DNA from: Teichococcus coralli | GTDB lineage: Bacteria; Pseudomonadota; Alphaproteobacteria; Acetobacterales; Acetobacteraceae | NCBI RefSeq assembly: GCF_009829925.1 | Contig: NZ_SNVJ01000016.1 | Coordinates: 40,671-104,670 of the forward strand | Reading direction: 5' to 3' | DNA: 64,000 nucleotides | Part shown: positions 36,510 to 45,470 of the stretch, one piece after another | How positions within the stretch are numbered: position 1 is the stretch's first letter | Layout: each line of letters begins with the position of its first letter | Position numbers and translations under genes: made by a program | Notes under the pieces: generated by a model | What the model was told of the DNA's origin: nothing | Seen by the model: only the letters and a program-made list of their open reading frames with translations | Database searches by the model: none

Positions 36510-37511
36510 TCAGGCCGGCAGGGAGACCGGAGGCGCGGCTTCCTCGCCCGTCCAGGCCGGCAGGCCGATCAGGCGACGCGGATTGTCCCGCACCAGCATC
36601 GCCGCCTCCGCCTGGGAGAGGCCGTGGTGCAGCATGCTGCCGAGCGTCATGCGCAGCAGCTCCGGCGCCGGCGGCATCCAGCCGAAGAAGCAGTCGGTGG
36701 TCAGCACCACGCGCTCCGCGCCCACCTCGCGGATGATCTCCAGGCATTCCGGCATCGGCAGGCGCTGGAAGGCGGGCGTGAAGCCGATGGCGCAGAACTC
36801 GATGGTGCCGCCGGCGGCGGCGATCCGCCGGATGTCCTCGCGCGTGGCGCCGATCGAGCGGCTGTCCGGGTGCTGGAACATCACCTCCCGCACGCCGAGG
36901 CGCTTCGCCTCCTGCACCACCGCCAGGCTTTCCTCGGGCGAGACATGGCCGGTGGCCACCATCATGCCGAACTCGGCGGCGATGGCGAGGCAGTCGGTGA
37001 CCTCCGGGCGGATGCGGCCGCTGGCGTCCATCACGGTCATGCCGCGTTCGGAATCCAGCTTGCGGGCCTGCACCAGGAACTCGGTCAGGTGATGGCTGAA
37101 GCCGCCGCGCCGCTGGTCGGCCGCCGCGCCCCAGGTCGGCATGAACAGCGCCCGCGCACCCTGCCTGGCCGCCGCCTCCACGGCGATCGGCAGGAAGCCG
37201 CCGGCGCAGGGGTTCATCGTGATGGAGGCGAAGGCCTGCGCGCGCAGCCCCATCCGGTTCAGCCGCCAGGAGACCGCCGTGGTGGGGAAGAAGTGCGACT
37301 TCATGACGATGCCCGCCATGCCGGCGGCATCGGCCTGGCGCAGCTCCTCGGCATCGTCCTGCCGGGTCGGGTGGTCCAGGCTGAACTCGGGGAAGCCGTG
37401 GTGGTGCAGGTCCACGGCGCCGTGCAGCAGCGCGTCGAGCGCGGGCATGGCGGGGCCTGTGCCCGGGGCGGCGGAGGGGTGCGGCGGGATGGTCTCCGGG
37501 CGGTCATTCAT
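36510..37511 (-). CDS. DUF6282 amidohydrolase-like protein
   Basis: The protein of 333 residues belongs to the metal-dependent hydrolase-like DUF6282 group. Features are AVDLHHHGFPEFSLDHPTR near residue 35 (H-x-H metal ligands), GIVMKSHFFPTTAVSWRLNR (with K and H), VATGHVSPEESLAVVQEAKR, REVMFQHPDSRS and ERVVLTTDCFFGWMPPAPEL (terminal Asp). The layout recalls TIM-barrel amidohydrolases. The start at 37511 overlaps the permease stop by eight bases, so it is transcribed with the transporter. It may hydrolyse the imported compound; no substrate is established for this family. Confidence 0.75.
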   Translation of the reverse strand: MNDRPETIPPHPSAAPGTGPAMPALDALLHGAVDLHHHGFPEFSLDHPTRQDDAEELRQADAAGMAGIVMKSHFFPTTAVSWRLNRMGLRAQAFASITMNPCAGGFLPIAVEAAARQGARALFMPTWGAAADQRRGGFSHHLTEFLVQARKLDSERGMTVMDASGRIRPEVTDCLAIAAEFGMMVATGHVSPEESLAVVQEAKRLGVREVMFQHPDSRSIGATREDIRRIAAAGGTIEFCAIGFTPAFQRLPMPECLEIIREVGAERVVLTTDCFFGWMPPAPELLRMTLGSMLHHGLSQAEAAMLVRDNPRRLIGLPAWTGEEAAPPVSLPA

Positions 37512-38310
37512 GGGCGTTGTCCTGCTGGGGCCGCCAGCGCGACGCACGGCGCTCGAGGCGGCTGATGAGCGTGTCCAGGGTGCCGGCCAGCACCAGCACC
37601 AGCAGGATGCCGAAATACACCTGCGGGGTGCGGAACATGGTCCGGTTCTGGGTGATGAGGAAGCCGATGCCGTCGGTGGAGGCGAGCATCTCCGCCACCA
37701 CCACGCCGACCGTCACCAGCGCGCCGCCGACCCTGAGGCCGGAGATCACCGCGGGCAGCGCGGCGGGGATGATGACCTCCGCCATCATCGGCCAGAAGCC
37801 GGCCCCCTGGGCGCGGGCCATGGTGATCAGGTTGCGGTCCACCAGCTGCACGCCGGCGGCGGTGGCGAGGATGACGGGAAAAATGCCGTAGAGGCTGGCG
37901 AACCAGACCTTGCTGGCCGGGCCGATGCCGAACCAGGCCGTCATCACCGGATAGATCACCACCAGCGGCAGGGCATAGAGCGAGGAGACCAGCGGAAGCG
38001 CCGCCCGCCGGCCGAAGGGCGAGAGGCCGATGACCAGCCCCAGCAGGCCGCCCAGCCCGTAGGCGAAGCAGAGGGAGACCAGGATCTCCCCGAAGGTGAA
38101 AGCCAGCGCGCTGGCGAAGAAGTCCCATTCGGCGAAGCCGCTTGCCAGCGCCGCGCTCGGCGGCGAGAGGATCACCTGCGGCACCCAGCCGGCGCGCGGC
38201 GCCACCTCCCACAGCGCCAGCAGCGCCGCCAGGCAGAGCCAGCGCAGCGCCACGGGCGAAAGCCGCCAGCGCCGTGCCTCCCGCGCCGGGATGGCGGCGG
38301 TGGCACTCAT
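37504..38310 (-). CDS. ABC transporter permease, SsuC/TauC type (second permease)
   Basis: A 268-residue permease with about six membrane helices. The coupling loop is ARAQGAGFWPMMAEVIIPAA followed by LPAVISGLRVGGALVTVGVV, the BPD-type motif of nitrate/sulfonate/taurine systems. It overlaps the ATPase stop by four bases and the amidohydrolase start by eight. The system thus has two different permeases (with 39119-39883), which would form a heterodimer, as in pyrimidine-precursor or riboflavin-type importers. Confidence 0.9.
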   Translation of the reverse strand: MSATAAIPAREARRWRLSPVALRWLCLAALLALWEVAPRAGWVPQVILSPPSAALASGFAEWDFFASALAFTFGEILVSLCFAYGLGGLLGLVIGLSPFGRRAALPLVSSLYALPLVVIYPVMTAWFGIGPASKVWFASLYGIFPVILATAAGVQLVDRNLITMARAQGAGFWPMMAEVIIPAALPAVISGLRVGGALVTVGVVVAEMLASTDGIGFLITQNRTMFRTPQVYFGILLVLVLAGTLDTLISRLERRASRWRPQQDNAHE

Positions 38311-39122
38311 GCCTGCCTCCGGATCAGGCTCCAGATCTGCTCGCGCAACCGGCCGAAATGCTCGGTGGCCATCATCTCCCAGGTGCGCGGGCGCGGCAGG
38401 TCGATCTCGATGCGCGCCAGCACCTCGCCGGGCCGGCCGCTGAGCACCACCACCTCGTCGCAGAGATAGACGGCCTCGGTCAGCCCGTGCGTGACGAAGA
38501 CGACGGTCTTGCGGTGCCGGTCCCAGATGCGCAGCAGCTCGTCGCCGAGCGTCATCCGGGTCTGCTCGTCGAGCGCGGCGAAGGGCTCATCCATCAGCAG
38601 CACCGGCGGGTCCTGGCAGAAGCCGCGCGCGATCGCCACGCGCTGCTTCATGCCACCGGAAAGCTCGTGCGGATGGCGGTGCTCGAAGCCCTTGAGGCCG
38701 ACGAGATGCAGAAGCTGCCCGGCCCGTGCCTCGCGCTCGGCGCGTGGCACGCCGCGCAGCTTCAGCGGAAAGGCGACGTTCTCCAGCGCGGTGCGCCAGG
38801 GCAGCAGGCTGGCCTCCTGGAACACCACCCCCAGCCGCTCCGGCGCCGGCCTGGTCACCGGCGCGCCGGCGACGGCGACGCTGCCCTCGCTCGGCCGCAC
38901 CAGCCCGGCCATCATCATCAGCAGCGACGACTTGCCGCAGCCGGAGGGACCGACCAGCCCGACAAAGCGTCCGGGCGCGACGGAGAGGTTGATGTCGCGC
39001 AGCGCCAGCACCTCGCCGCGCCCGGTCTGGTAGCGGTGCGTGATGCCGCGCACCTCGATGGCGGGCTGATCCTGGGTCATGGCGGAAGGGGCTTGGCGGG
39101 ACTCGGCCAGGTCAAGGCTCAT
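38307..39122 (-). CDS. ABC transporter ATP-binding protein, SsuB/TauB type
   Basis: A 271-residue ATPase of the nitrate/sulfonate/taurine importer group. Walker A is GLVGPSGCGKSSLLMMMAG, the Q loop is VVFQEASLLPWRTALENVAF, the signature is LSGGMKQRVAIARGFCQDPP, Walker B is LLMDEPFAALDEQTR and the switch His is in FVTHGLTEAVYLCDE. The start at 39122 overlaps the stop of the permease before it, which favours it over the internal ATG at 39080. It powers import with the two permeases on either side. Confidence 0.92.
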   Translation of the reverse strand: MSLDLAESRQAPSAMTQDQPAIEVRGITHRYQTGRGEVLALRDINLSVAPGRFVGLVGPSGCGKSSLLMMMAGLVRPSEGSVAVAGAPVTRPAPERLGVVFQEASLLPWRTALENVAFPLKLRGVPRAEREARAGQLLHLVGLKGFEHRHPHELSGGMKQRVAIARGFCQDPPVLLMDEPFAALDEQTRMTLGDELLRIWDRHRKTVVFVTHGLTEAVYLCDEVVVLSGRPGEVLARIEIDLPRPRTWEMMATEHFGRLREQIWSLIRRQA

Positions 39123-39883
39123 GGCGTCCTCCAGGCGCCGGCGCGGCGCTCCAGCGCGCGCAGCGTCTCGTTCACGATGATGCTGAGGGCGGCGGCGATC
39201 AGCACTCCGGCGAAGAGCTCGGGCATGCGGAAGCTCTCGCCCCAGGTGCTGAAGCGCTGCCCCAGCCCGGCGCGGGAGACGTACATCTCCGCGAAGATGA
39301 CGCCGGCGATGTTGAAGATCATGCCGAGCCGCAGGCCCTCCAGGATCAGCGGCAGCATCGCGTTCCAGTGGATCTCGGTCCAGATCTGCCAGCGCGTGGC
39401 GCCGTTTGCGCGGGCGAGGCGCAGCAGCTCGTCCGGCACGGCGGCGACGGCCGCCGCGGTGGCGATCACCAGCACGAAGAGCGCCTGGAACACGCCGAAG
39501 GCGACCTTCTGCCCGAAGCCGATGCCGAAGAGCAGGATGAAGACCGGCAGGAAGACCGATTTCGGCACGGCGGCGACGAAATGGAAGAACGGCTTGAAGG
39601 CGCGCCCGAGATAGGGGCTTTCGGCCAGCGCGAGCCCGATGCCGACGCCAAGCGGCGCGGCGATCACGCCGGCCAGCAGCAGCTCCCGCACCGTCACCCA
39701 GAGATGGCGGCGGAAGCCCGCATCGGCGAGCAGCTCCGCCACCTTGGGCAGCACGAGCGTGGGCGGCGGCAGCAGGCGCGGGTCGGCCAGGCCGAGGCGG
39801 CTGGCCCCTTCCCACAGCAGGAAGAAGCCCAGCACCGCCGACGCCTGCGCCAGCAGCACCCTCCGGTCGCGTGCCGCCCGCAT
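39119..39883 (-). CDS. ABC transporter permease, SsuC/TauC type (first permease)
   Basis: A 254-residue permease. ANGATRWQIWTEIHWNAMLP then LILEGLRLGMIFNIAGVIFA is the ATPase-coupling loop, and the N-terminal QASAVLGFFLLWEGASRLGL is the first helix. The start ATG at 39883 shares one base with the binding-protein stop (TGATG), and its stop overlaps the ATPase start by four bases, so translation is coupled on both sides. An upstream start at 39994 is not supported. Confidence 0.9.
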   Translation of the reverse strand: MRAARDRRVLLAQASAVLGFFLLWEGASRLGLADPRLLPPPTLVLPKVAELLADAGFRRHLWVTVRELLLAGVIAAPLGVGIGLALAESPYLGRAFKPFFHFVAAVPKSVFLPVFILLFGIGFGQKVAFGVFQALFVLVIATAAAVAAVPDELLRLARANGATRWQIWTEIHWNAMLPLILEGLRLGMIFNIAGVIFAEMYVSRAGLGQRFSTWGESFRMPELFAGVLIAAALSIIVNETLRALERRAGAWRTP

Positions 39884-40860
39884 CACACGTCGGTCGGCGT
39901 GACGGGCAGGAAGCGGGTGGAGAACATCGACTTGGCAGGGGGCAGGTCCTGCAGGCCGGCCAGCCGCGCCAGGCCGAGCGAGTTCTCCACCCACTCCTCC
40001 TTGATGCTGCCGTCGTCGGAAAGGTTCCTGATGGTGTTCTCGAACTCCAGCCGTGCCACCTCGGGCGGGAACTTGCTCTGCTCCTCGATGAAGCGGATCG
40101 TCCAGTCCGGGTTCTGCTTCATGTGGCGGATGGCGGAGTAGATGCCGACGAGCGCCTTCTGGATCGTCTCCCCGCGCTGCTGCAGCGCGCTGTCGGGCGC
40201 CACCCAGACGTCGGGCAGGTTCGGCTGCATGGCGGCGCCGAGATCGACCAGCACCTTGCCGTCGCCCGAGCTTTCCAGCCGGTAGGAGAGCGGGGGATAG
40301 GCGACGATGGCGTCCACGTTGCCCGACAGCAGGCCGGGGATCAGGCCGCCGCCGCCGAGCGGGATGCGCGAGACCGGGCCGCCCGCCTGCTGCCCGGCCC
40401 AGAGCGCGAAGAAATCCGTGGTGGAGCCGTTCGAGGTGACGCCGATCTTCTTGCGCGCGAGGTCCTTGATGCCGGCGAGCGGGCTGTCCTTCTTCGCCAT
40501 GATCTTCCAGCCGCGCGGCGTCAGCGTGCCGGCGGCGATGATGGTGGCGGCGACGCCGCGCTGCTTCGCCAGAGCGACGCCAGGCGGGAAGTAGTTGACG
40601 AGGTCGGCCTCGCCCGCCGCGACGGCCTCCATCGCGGCCGAGCCGCCGGCGAAGCCGGTGAACTCCACCTCAAGCCCCTGCTTCTTGAACAGGCCGAGCG
40701 CATTGGCCGCGTGGACCGGCAGCACGGGACCGTAGTTCGGCGTGCCGCCGACGCGCAGCTTCGTGCCCTGCGCGAGGGCGGGGCGGGGCAGGGCGGTGGA
40801 TGCGAGGAGTCCGGCGCCGGCGGCCACAAGGGCGGCGCGGCGCGTCAGCGTATCGCGCAT
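39883..40860 (-). CDS. NMT1/SsuA-type ABC substrate-binding protein
   Basis: The 325-residue binding protein is the first gene of the seven-gene run. It has a signal (RDTLTRRAALVAAGAGLLAS then TALPRPALA) and the NMT1 fold: KLRVGGTPNYGPVLPVHAAN, then ALGLFKKQGLEVEFTGFAGG and SAAMEAVAAGEADLVNYFPP. RKKIGVTSNGSTTDFFALWA lies in the hinge region. The NMT1 group includes aliphatic-sulfonate, taurine, thiamine-precursor and riboflavin binders; nothing fixes the ligand. The LacI-type operator 90-107 bases upstream points to control by the divergent regulator. Confidence 0.88.
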   Translation of the reverse strand: MRDTLTRRAALVAAGAGLLASTALPRPALAQGTKLRVGGTPNYGPVLPVHAANALGLFKKQGLEVEFTGFAGGSAAMEAVAAGEADLVNYFPPGVALAKQRGVAATIIAAGTLTPRGWKIMAKKDSPLAGIKDLARKKIGVTSNGSTTDFFALWAGQQAGGPVSRIPLGGGGLIPGLLSGNVDAIVAYPPLSYRLESSGDGKVLVDLGAAMQPNLPDVWVAPDSALQQRGETIQKALVGIYSAIRHMKQNPDWTIRFIEEQSKFPPEVARLEFENTIRNLSDDGSIKEEWVENSLGLARLAGLQDLPPAKSMFSTRFLPVTPTDV

Positions 40861-40949
40861 GAACGTCTCTCCAGATGCGGCCGGTCATGGATCGCCGGGC
40901 CTGTGAGCGCGGAGGCTAACGGCCTGCCGGCGACACTGTCCACCGGAAT

Positions 40950-40967
40950 CGTGCACACGTATGCGCA
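40950..40967. promoter_or_regulatory. Putative LacI-family operator (transporter operon side)
   Basis: CGTGCACACGTATGCGCA is centred on CG, with 6 of 9 base pairs symmetric. Its right half GTATGCGCA matches the half-site GTTTGCGCA of the operator at 46951-46968 in 8 of 9 bases. It lies between the divergent NMT1 operon and LacI gene, so it likely governs both. Binding is inferred. Confidence 0.5.
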
Positions 40968-41115
40968 AAACTTCCTGACGAGGGCCAATGGTTTTTGCAG
41001 CAGCCGCAACGGGAGTTTTCCACGCACTTGTGCATGCGCGAAATGCTTTGCGGTGTTTCAATGCATCCGTCTGCATCTCTTCCACAGATCCGGCCCTCGG
41101 CCCTAAGGTCGCCGC

Positions 41116-42156
41116 ATGCCTTCTTCCGACCTCGCCGCCCCCGCGCGGGACCGTGTCACCGTCGTGACCATCGCCCGCCGGGCTGGCGTCGCCAGCTCAA
41201 CCGTCTCCCGCGCGCTCAACGGAGACCCGCGCATCTCGGCGGCGACGCGGGAGCGCATCGCCGCCATCGCCGTGGAGCTCGGCTACATGCCCGATGCGCT
41301 CGCGCGCACCCTGTCGGGAGGCCGCAGCGGGCTGATCGGCCTGGTGCTCGGGCCGGTCGAGAACCCCTTCTACGTCGCCATGCTGGAGGAGGTCGTGGCG
41401 CAGGCGGCGGCGCGGGGGTTGCGACCCCTGATCCTGCACCTCGGCGCCCAGGCCATCGAGGCGGAGACGATGCGCGCCCTCCAGCAGTACCGGGTCGATG
41501 GCTGCCTGGTCACCTCCGCGCGGCTCTCATCCGACATCGCCGACCTTTGCGGGCGGCGCGGCGTGCCGGTGGTCATGCTGAACCGGGTCACGCGGCTGCG
41601 CGCCTCCTCCGTCTCCTGCGACAATCTCGGCGGCGCGGCCGAGATGGCGCGGTTCCTGCTGGGGCAGGGGCATCGCCGCTTCGCCCTGGTCGGCGCCGAC
41701 ACGGCCAGCTCCACCGCGCTGGAGCGCGAGCAGGGCTTCAGCCAGGCGCTGGCGGCCGCGGGGCTCCAGCCCCTGCGCCTGAGCGGCGGCAACTCGAGCT
41801 GGCTGGGAGGGTACGCGGCAGGCGAGCGGATGGCCGCGCTGCCGCCCGCCGAGCGGCCGGATGCCGTTTTCGCCGTCAGCGACATCATGGCGCTTGGCGT
41901 GATGGACGCGCTGCGCCGCCACGGGCTGCGCGTGCCGGAGGACGTGTCCGTCGCCGGCTTCGACGACATCGCTGAATCCGCCCGGCCGACCTACGCCCTC
42001 ACGACGGTCTCGCAACCGCTGGTGCCGATGGTGCGGCGCGGGCTGGACCTGCTGCTGGCCCGCATCCAGGAGCCGGACCTGCCCGACGAAGTCACCCTGC
42101 TGCGCGGCCGCCTGACCCTGCGCGCCTCCACGCGGGAACGCCCGCCGGCAGCCTGA
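41116..42156 (+). CDS. LacI-family transcriptional regulator
   Basis: A 346-residue repressor. The DNA-binding domain (about residues 14-65) reads VVTIARRAGVASSTVSRALN and continues GDPRISAATRERIAAIAVEL. The effector domain is like periplasmic sugar-binding proteins (about 75-340), with GVPVVMLNRVTRLRASSVSC. It is divergent from the NMT1-type transporter operon and convergent with the AtuA-like/DUF4387 operon. Its DNA-reading helix closely matches that of the LacI protein at 47116, and the putative operators also match, so the two may cross-regulate. CTAAGG precedes the ATG. Confidence 0.92.
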   Translation: MPSSDLAAPARDRVTVVTIARRAGVASSTVSRALNGDPRISAATRERIAAIAVELGYMPDALARTLSGGRSGLIGLVLGPVENPFYVAMLEEVVAQAAARGLRPLILHLGAQAIEAETMRALQQYRVDGCLVTSARLSSDIADLCGRRGVPVVMLNRVTRLRASSVSCDNLGGAAEMARFLLGQGHRRFALVGADTASSTALEREQGFSQALAAAGLQPLRLSGGNSSWLGGYAAGERMAALPPAERPDAVFAVSDIMALGVMDALRRHGLRVPEDVSVAGFDDIAESARPTYALTTVSQPLVPMVRRGLDLLLARIQEPDLPDEVTLLRGRLTLRASTRERPPAA

Positions 42157-42193
42157 GGAAGCGCGCGGCCTCCGGGCAGGCGGCGCCGTGCCC

Positions 42194-42505
42194 TCAGAGG
42201 GGGATCTCGACGTCCAGCAGCGGCGCGTGCTGCTGCGCGCCGTAGACATCGGTGTCGCCGATGTCGCCGGCGGGCACCAGGCGCGGCAGCGTGGCCTTGA
42301 AGGCGGAGGCCGTGTCGTAGGGGGTGAACAGCACGTCCTCCTCCGCCACGCCGTAGAGGCGGGAGAACAGCGCCGCGCTCAGCACGCCGGCCTCCTTCAC
42401 CTTGCGGTAGAGGGCCGGATCCTCGAACAGCACGTCGATGGTGACCATGAAGGGGCCGGCGTTCTTGCTCTTGCAGATCTGCGCGATGTCGCGGATGCGG
42501 GGCAT
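42194..42505 (-). CDS. DUF4387-family protein
   Basis: A 103-residue soluble protein opening with RIRDIAQICKSKNAGPFMVT and containing DVLFEDPALYRKVKEAGVLS and VLFTPYDTASAFKATLPR. This small family of unknown biochemical role is usually encoded right next to AtuA-like/DUF1446 genes, as here, with 7 bases between them. It is the last gene of the five-gene minus-strand operon, so it probably functions with the AtuA-like protein. The longer frame to 42742 overlaps the neighbour and is not used. Confidence 0.78.
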   Translation of the reverse strand: MPRIRDIAQICKSKNAGPFMVTIDVLFEDPALYRKVKEAGVLSAALFSRLYGVAEEDVLFTPYDTASAFKATLPRLVPAGDIGDTDVYGAQQHAPLLDVEIPL

Positions 42506-42512
42506 GGCGTCC

Positions 42513-43874
42513 TCACACGGTCTCGTATTCGATGGGGAACATCTCGTAGGGGTCGCGCGGGGCGACGACGTGGAAGATGCTGAAGCGGAACATCGGCCCG
42601 AGCTCGATATCCGAGGGGCTGAAGGGGAAGGCCATGTTGCCCTCCTTGCAGAGGCGTCCCGGGAAGTCGGCATGCAGCATGGAGGTGCGCGCCATCGCCA
42701 GCACGGCATTGGCGATGTCCTGCGTGCGGCCGACCACCTCAATGACGAAGCCCAGCTCGTGCGAGGTGATCGCCTTCACCGGCTCCCAGGCGGCCATGAC
42801 GCCGTCCTTGCCGTAGGTCCGCACCACCATCGTGTAGTCCTCCGGCGGCACGCCGAAGGAGGCGGCCTTCACGCGGACCTTCTCGCGGTGCGTCTCCAGG
42901 TAGCTGTCGATCTGGCCGATGAGCACCGGGTCGCGCGTGCCGCAGACGGTGATGGCGCGGTAGCCGGCGCGCTCCACGCCCTCCAGCTTCACCGTGTACT
43001 GCTCCGCCGGCGTCCAGGTCATGCCGCTGACCTTCACGGCGCGGTCGCTGATCGCCTCGAACAAGCAGGCGCTGGTGTCGAGCAGCCCGCCCGGCTCGGT
43101 GTGGTGGATCGGGCTGGAATTCTCATGCAGCGCGAAGTTCGCGACCGCCAGTGGCGTCGAGCGGCGGATCGGGTTGGGCGGCTCGCAGACCAGGTGGTCC
43201 TCGCGGGCACGGATGAAGATGTTGTCCGGCTCCTTCGGCACGCTCGGCTCGGCGCCGCATTCCAGCATCTTGCCGGCATACCAGGCGACGGCGGGCGGGA
43301 TGCCGGCGCGGATGGCCGGGCCGGCCCACTGGGCGGGATCGCTGGAGCGGCCGGCCAGGATAACCTGCGCCCCCCCATCCAGCGCCTTGTTGAAGGGCTC
43401 GGGGCCCATCATGCCGACGATGCGCTCGGCGCGGTTGATGGTTTCGGCATCGAGCGAATTCATCTTGGCCAGCGGCCGGGTCTGGCCGAGACGCACGCGC
43501 TCTTCCAGCGAGGGCTTGCTCTGCTCGGAGTGGATCAGCGCCATGCGAAAGGAAAGGCCCTCCTCGCGCGCGATCTCGCGCACCAGCGCGGCGGTGTCCT
43601 GCAGGTGCGGCGCGCCGCCGGCGCCGCCGGCGGTGCCGATGATGCAGGGGATCTTCGCCGCGACGGCGGCCTGCAGCATCAGCCGCAGGTCACGCTTGGC
43701 CGAAAGGCGCGAAACGAAGGACTTGCCTGCGCCGAGATAGTAGGGTCCGGGATCGGTGCTGCCGCCGTCGCAGCCGATCAGGTGCGGCTCCCACGACATG
43801 CCGATCTTCAGCGACTCCTCGGCATACCCGTAGCCGAGAATGCCGCTCGTCGAGAGCATCCGGTATTCGTTCAA
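42513..43874 (-). CDS. AtuA-like (acyclic terpene utilisation) DUF1446 protein
   Basis: The 453-residue protein matches the DUF1446/AtuA group. Features are GMSWEPHLIGCDGGSTDPGP at the start, PCIIGTAGGAGGAPHLQDTA (nucleotide-binding-like Gly-rich loop), GGAQVILAGRSSDPAQWAGP and HTEPGGLLDTSACLFEA. AtuA is needed for growth on citronellol-type terpenes in Pseudomonas but its reaction is not settled. In this operon it is next to DUF4387, a Bug protein, and a monooxygenase/flavin reductase pair, so a role after an oxygenase step is plausible. The start ATG gives the normal MNEYRMLSTSGILGYGY opening. Confidence 0.85.
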   Translation of the reverse strand: MNEYRMLSTSGILGYGYAEESLKIGMSWEPHLIGCDGGSTDPGPYYLGAGKSFVSRLSAKRDLRLMLQAAVAAKIPCIIGTAGGAGGAPHLQDTAALVREIAREEGLSFRMALIHSEQSKPSLEERVRLGQTRPLAKMNSLDAETINRAERIVGMMGPEPFNKALDGGAQVILAGRSSDPAQWAGPAIRAGIPPAVAWYAGKMLECGAEPSVPKEPDNIFIRAREDHLVCEPPNPIRRSTPLAVANFALHENSSPIHHTEPGGLLDTSACLFEAISDRAVKVSGMTWTPAEQYTVKLEGVERAGYRAITVCGTRDPVLIGQIDSYLETHREKVRVKAASFGVPPEDYTMVVRTYGKDGVMAAWEPVKAITSHELGFVIEVVGRTQDIANAVLAMARTSMLHADFPGRLCKEGNMAFPFSPSDIELGPMFRFSIFHVVAPRDPYEMFPIEYETV

Positions 43875-43923
43875 GGCGCGCTCCTGCTCGCTGTTCGGCC
43901 GGGATGGCAGTGGCTGCGGCGGC

Positions 43924-44898
43924 TCACGCCCGCGGCAGCAGGTTGTCGCGCGCGGCCGCCGCCCAGCGCCTGTCCTCCCGCTGCAGCAGGGCGACGAAAT
44001 CGGGCCGCGTGATGGGCGCGGGGTCCACCGCGAGACTGTCCATGCGCTGCTTCAGCACGGCGGTCTGGAACGCCTCGGTGATCGCGGTGTTGAGCCGGTC
44101 GGCGATGGCGGGGTTCAGGCCGGCGGGAGCGAAGAGGCCGAACCAGCCGGTGAAATCCGCGCCCGGCACGCCCTGTTCGCCGAGGGTCGGCACGTCGGGC
44201 AGGAAGCGCGAGCGCTCCGGCGAACTGAGGCCGAGTACGCGCACCGTTCCCGCCGCCAGCAGCGGCATGGCGGTCGCGGTGCTGCCCCAGGCGACCGGCA
44301 GGTGGCCACCGGTGAGATCGGCGAGATAGGCGCCGCTGCCGCGATATGGCACCTCCACCAGCTCCACGCCGGCCTGCTTGGCGAAGTTGTTGGCGGTGAA
44401 GGAGGATTGCGCGTCGGAGGTGCCCTGCGCGATCTGTCCCTTCTTCGCCTTGGCATCCTTCAGCAGGTCGGCGAGCGTGTTGTAGGGGCTGCCCTTGCCG
44501 GTCATCAGCACCAGCGGGTAGCGGGCCAGCAGCGAGATCGGCGTGAAGTCGTTCAGGGGATGGTAGGGCAGGCTCGGCAGGATGTGCCGGTTCATCACAT
44601 GCGTGCTGGTGGCGGCGACGTAGGTGTAGCCATCCGGCGCGCTGCGCGCCACGCCCTCGGTGCCCACCACGCCGTTGGCGCCGGCGCGGTTGTCGATGAC
44701 GAAGCCCTGGCCGAGCTTCTCGCCCAGCACCTCCCCGATCGCACGCGTGGTGACATCGGTGCCGCCGCCGGGCGCATAGGGCACGATGATGCGGACAGGC
44801 TTGCTGGGCCACTCGTCCTGCGCGCGCGCGCTGCGCAGGGCGGGAAGCGCCAGCCCGGCCGCGGTGGCGCCCAGCAGGGCGCGACGGTTCATCCTCAT
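43924..44898 (-). CDS. Bug/TctC-type periplasmic solute-binding protein
   Basis: A 324-residue protein with signal RMNRRALLGATAAGLALPAL and the Bug motifs PVRIIVPYAPGGGTDVTTRA and VIDNRAGANGVVGTEGVARS. It sits between the flavin reductase and AtuA-like genes of a minus-strand operon under a LacI-type operator, so its ligand is probably the substrate of that pathway. Gaps are 56 bases upstream and 49 downstream. No TctAB permease lies in the window. Confidence 0.88.
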   Translation of the reverse strand: MRMNRRALLGATAAGLALPALRSARAQDEWPSKPVRIIVPYAPGGGTDVTTRAIGEVLGEKLGQGFVIDNRAGANGVVGTEGVARSAPDGYTYVAATSTHVMNRHILPSLPYHPLNDFTPISLLARYPLVLMTGKGSPYNTLADLLKDAKAKKGQIAQGTSDAQSSFTANNFAKQAGVELVEVPYRGSGAYLADLTGGHLPVAWGSTATAMPLLAAGTVRVLGLSSPERSRFLPDVPTLGEQGVPGADFTGWFGLFAPAGLNPAIADRLNTAITEAFQTAVLKQRMDSLAVDPAPITRPDFVALLQREDRRWAAAARDNLLPRA

Positions 44899-44954
44899 GC
44901 TTCACTCCCGTTCACTGTTGTTCCTGCAAGCGACGGCCATCCGCCGTCCCGCGG

Positions 44955-45470
44955 TCAGGCCGAGGCGGCGAAGGTGCCGAAGCGGCCCTCGTGGTAGAGC
45001 AGCGGCGGGCTGCCGGCGCTGGCCCGCAGGGCGGTCACGCGGCCGACGAAGATCGAATGGCTGCCGTGCCGGTGCTCGGCCTCGAGCGCGCAGCCGAAGC
45101 TGGCGAGGGCGTCAGCCAGCAGCGGCGTGCCATCCTCGTCATGCGTCCAGAACGCGCCTGCGAAGCGCTGTTCGCCTTCCGCGCCGTCCCGTCCGGCGAA
45201 GCGGCCCGCCACCGGCAGTTGCGCCTCGCTCAGGATGTTGACGGCGAAGCGGCCGGTGCGGCGGATCACCGGATGCGCGCTGGCCGCGTTGTTCACGCAG
45301 GCCAGAAGCATCGGCGGCAGGTCGGTCAGCGAGCAGACCGCCGTGGCGGTCAGCCCGGTGCGCGCGCCCTCCTCGCCGCAGGTGATCACCGCCACCGCGC
45401 CGGCCAGGCTGCGCATGCAGCGGCGGAACTCGGCGGCCTCGACCGCCGGAAGAACTGCCGCGGCGCTCAT
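44955..45470 (-). CDS. Flavin reductase (NADH:FMN oxidoreductase, component B)
   Basis: The 171-residue protein has the flavin-reductase-like split-barrel fold: EFRRCMRSLAGAVAVITC, then TGLTATAVCSLTDLPPMLLA and CVNNAASAHPVIRRTGRFAV, with GSHSIFVGRVTALRA near the C terminus. It supplies reduced FMN to the two-component monooxygenase encoded just before it; the two genes overlap by four bases (ATGA), which is strong evidence of partnership. The frame to 45680 is not used because the overlap fixes the start at 45470. Confidence 0.92.
   Translation of the reverse strand: MSAAAVLPAVEAAEFRRCMRSLAGAVAVITCGEEGARTGLTATAVCSLTDLPPMLLACVNNAASAHPVIRRTGRFAVNILSEAQLPVAGRFAGRDGAEGEQRFAGAFWTHDEDGTPLLADALASFGCALEAEHRHGSHSIFVGRVTALRASAGSPPLLYHEGRFGTFAASA

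Noticed and set aside
41035..41054. A second LacI operator near TGCGCGAAATGCTTTGCGGT
   Set aside because: The half-sites are separated by four bases instead of two, and the match to the other operators is weak.
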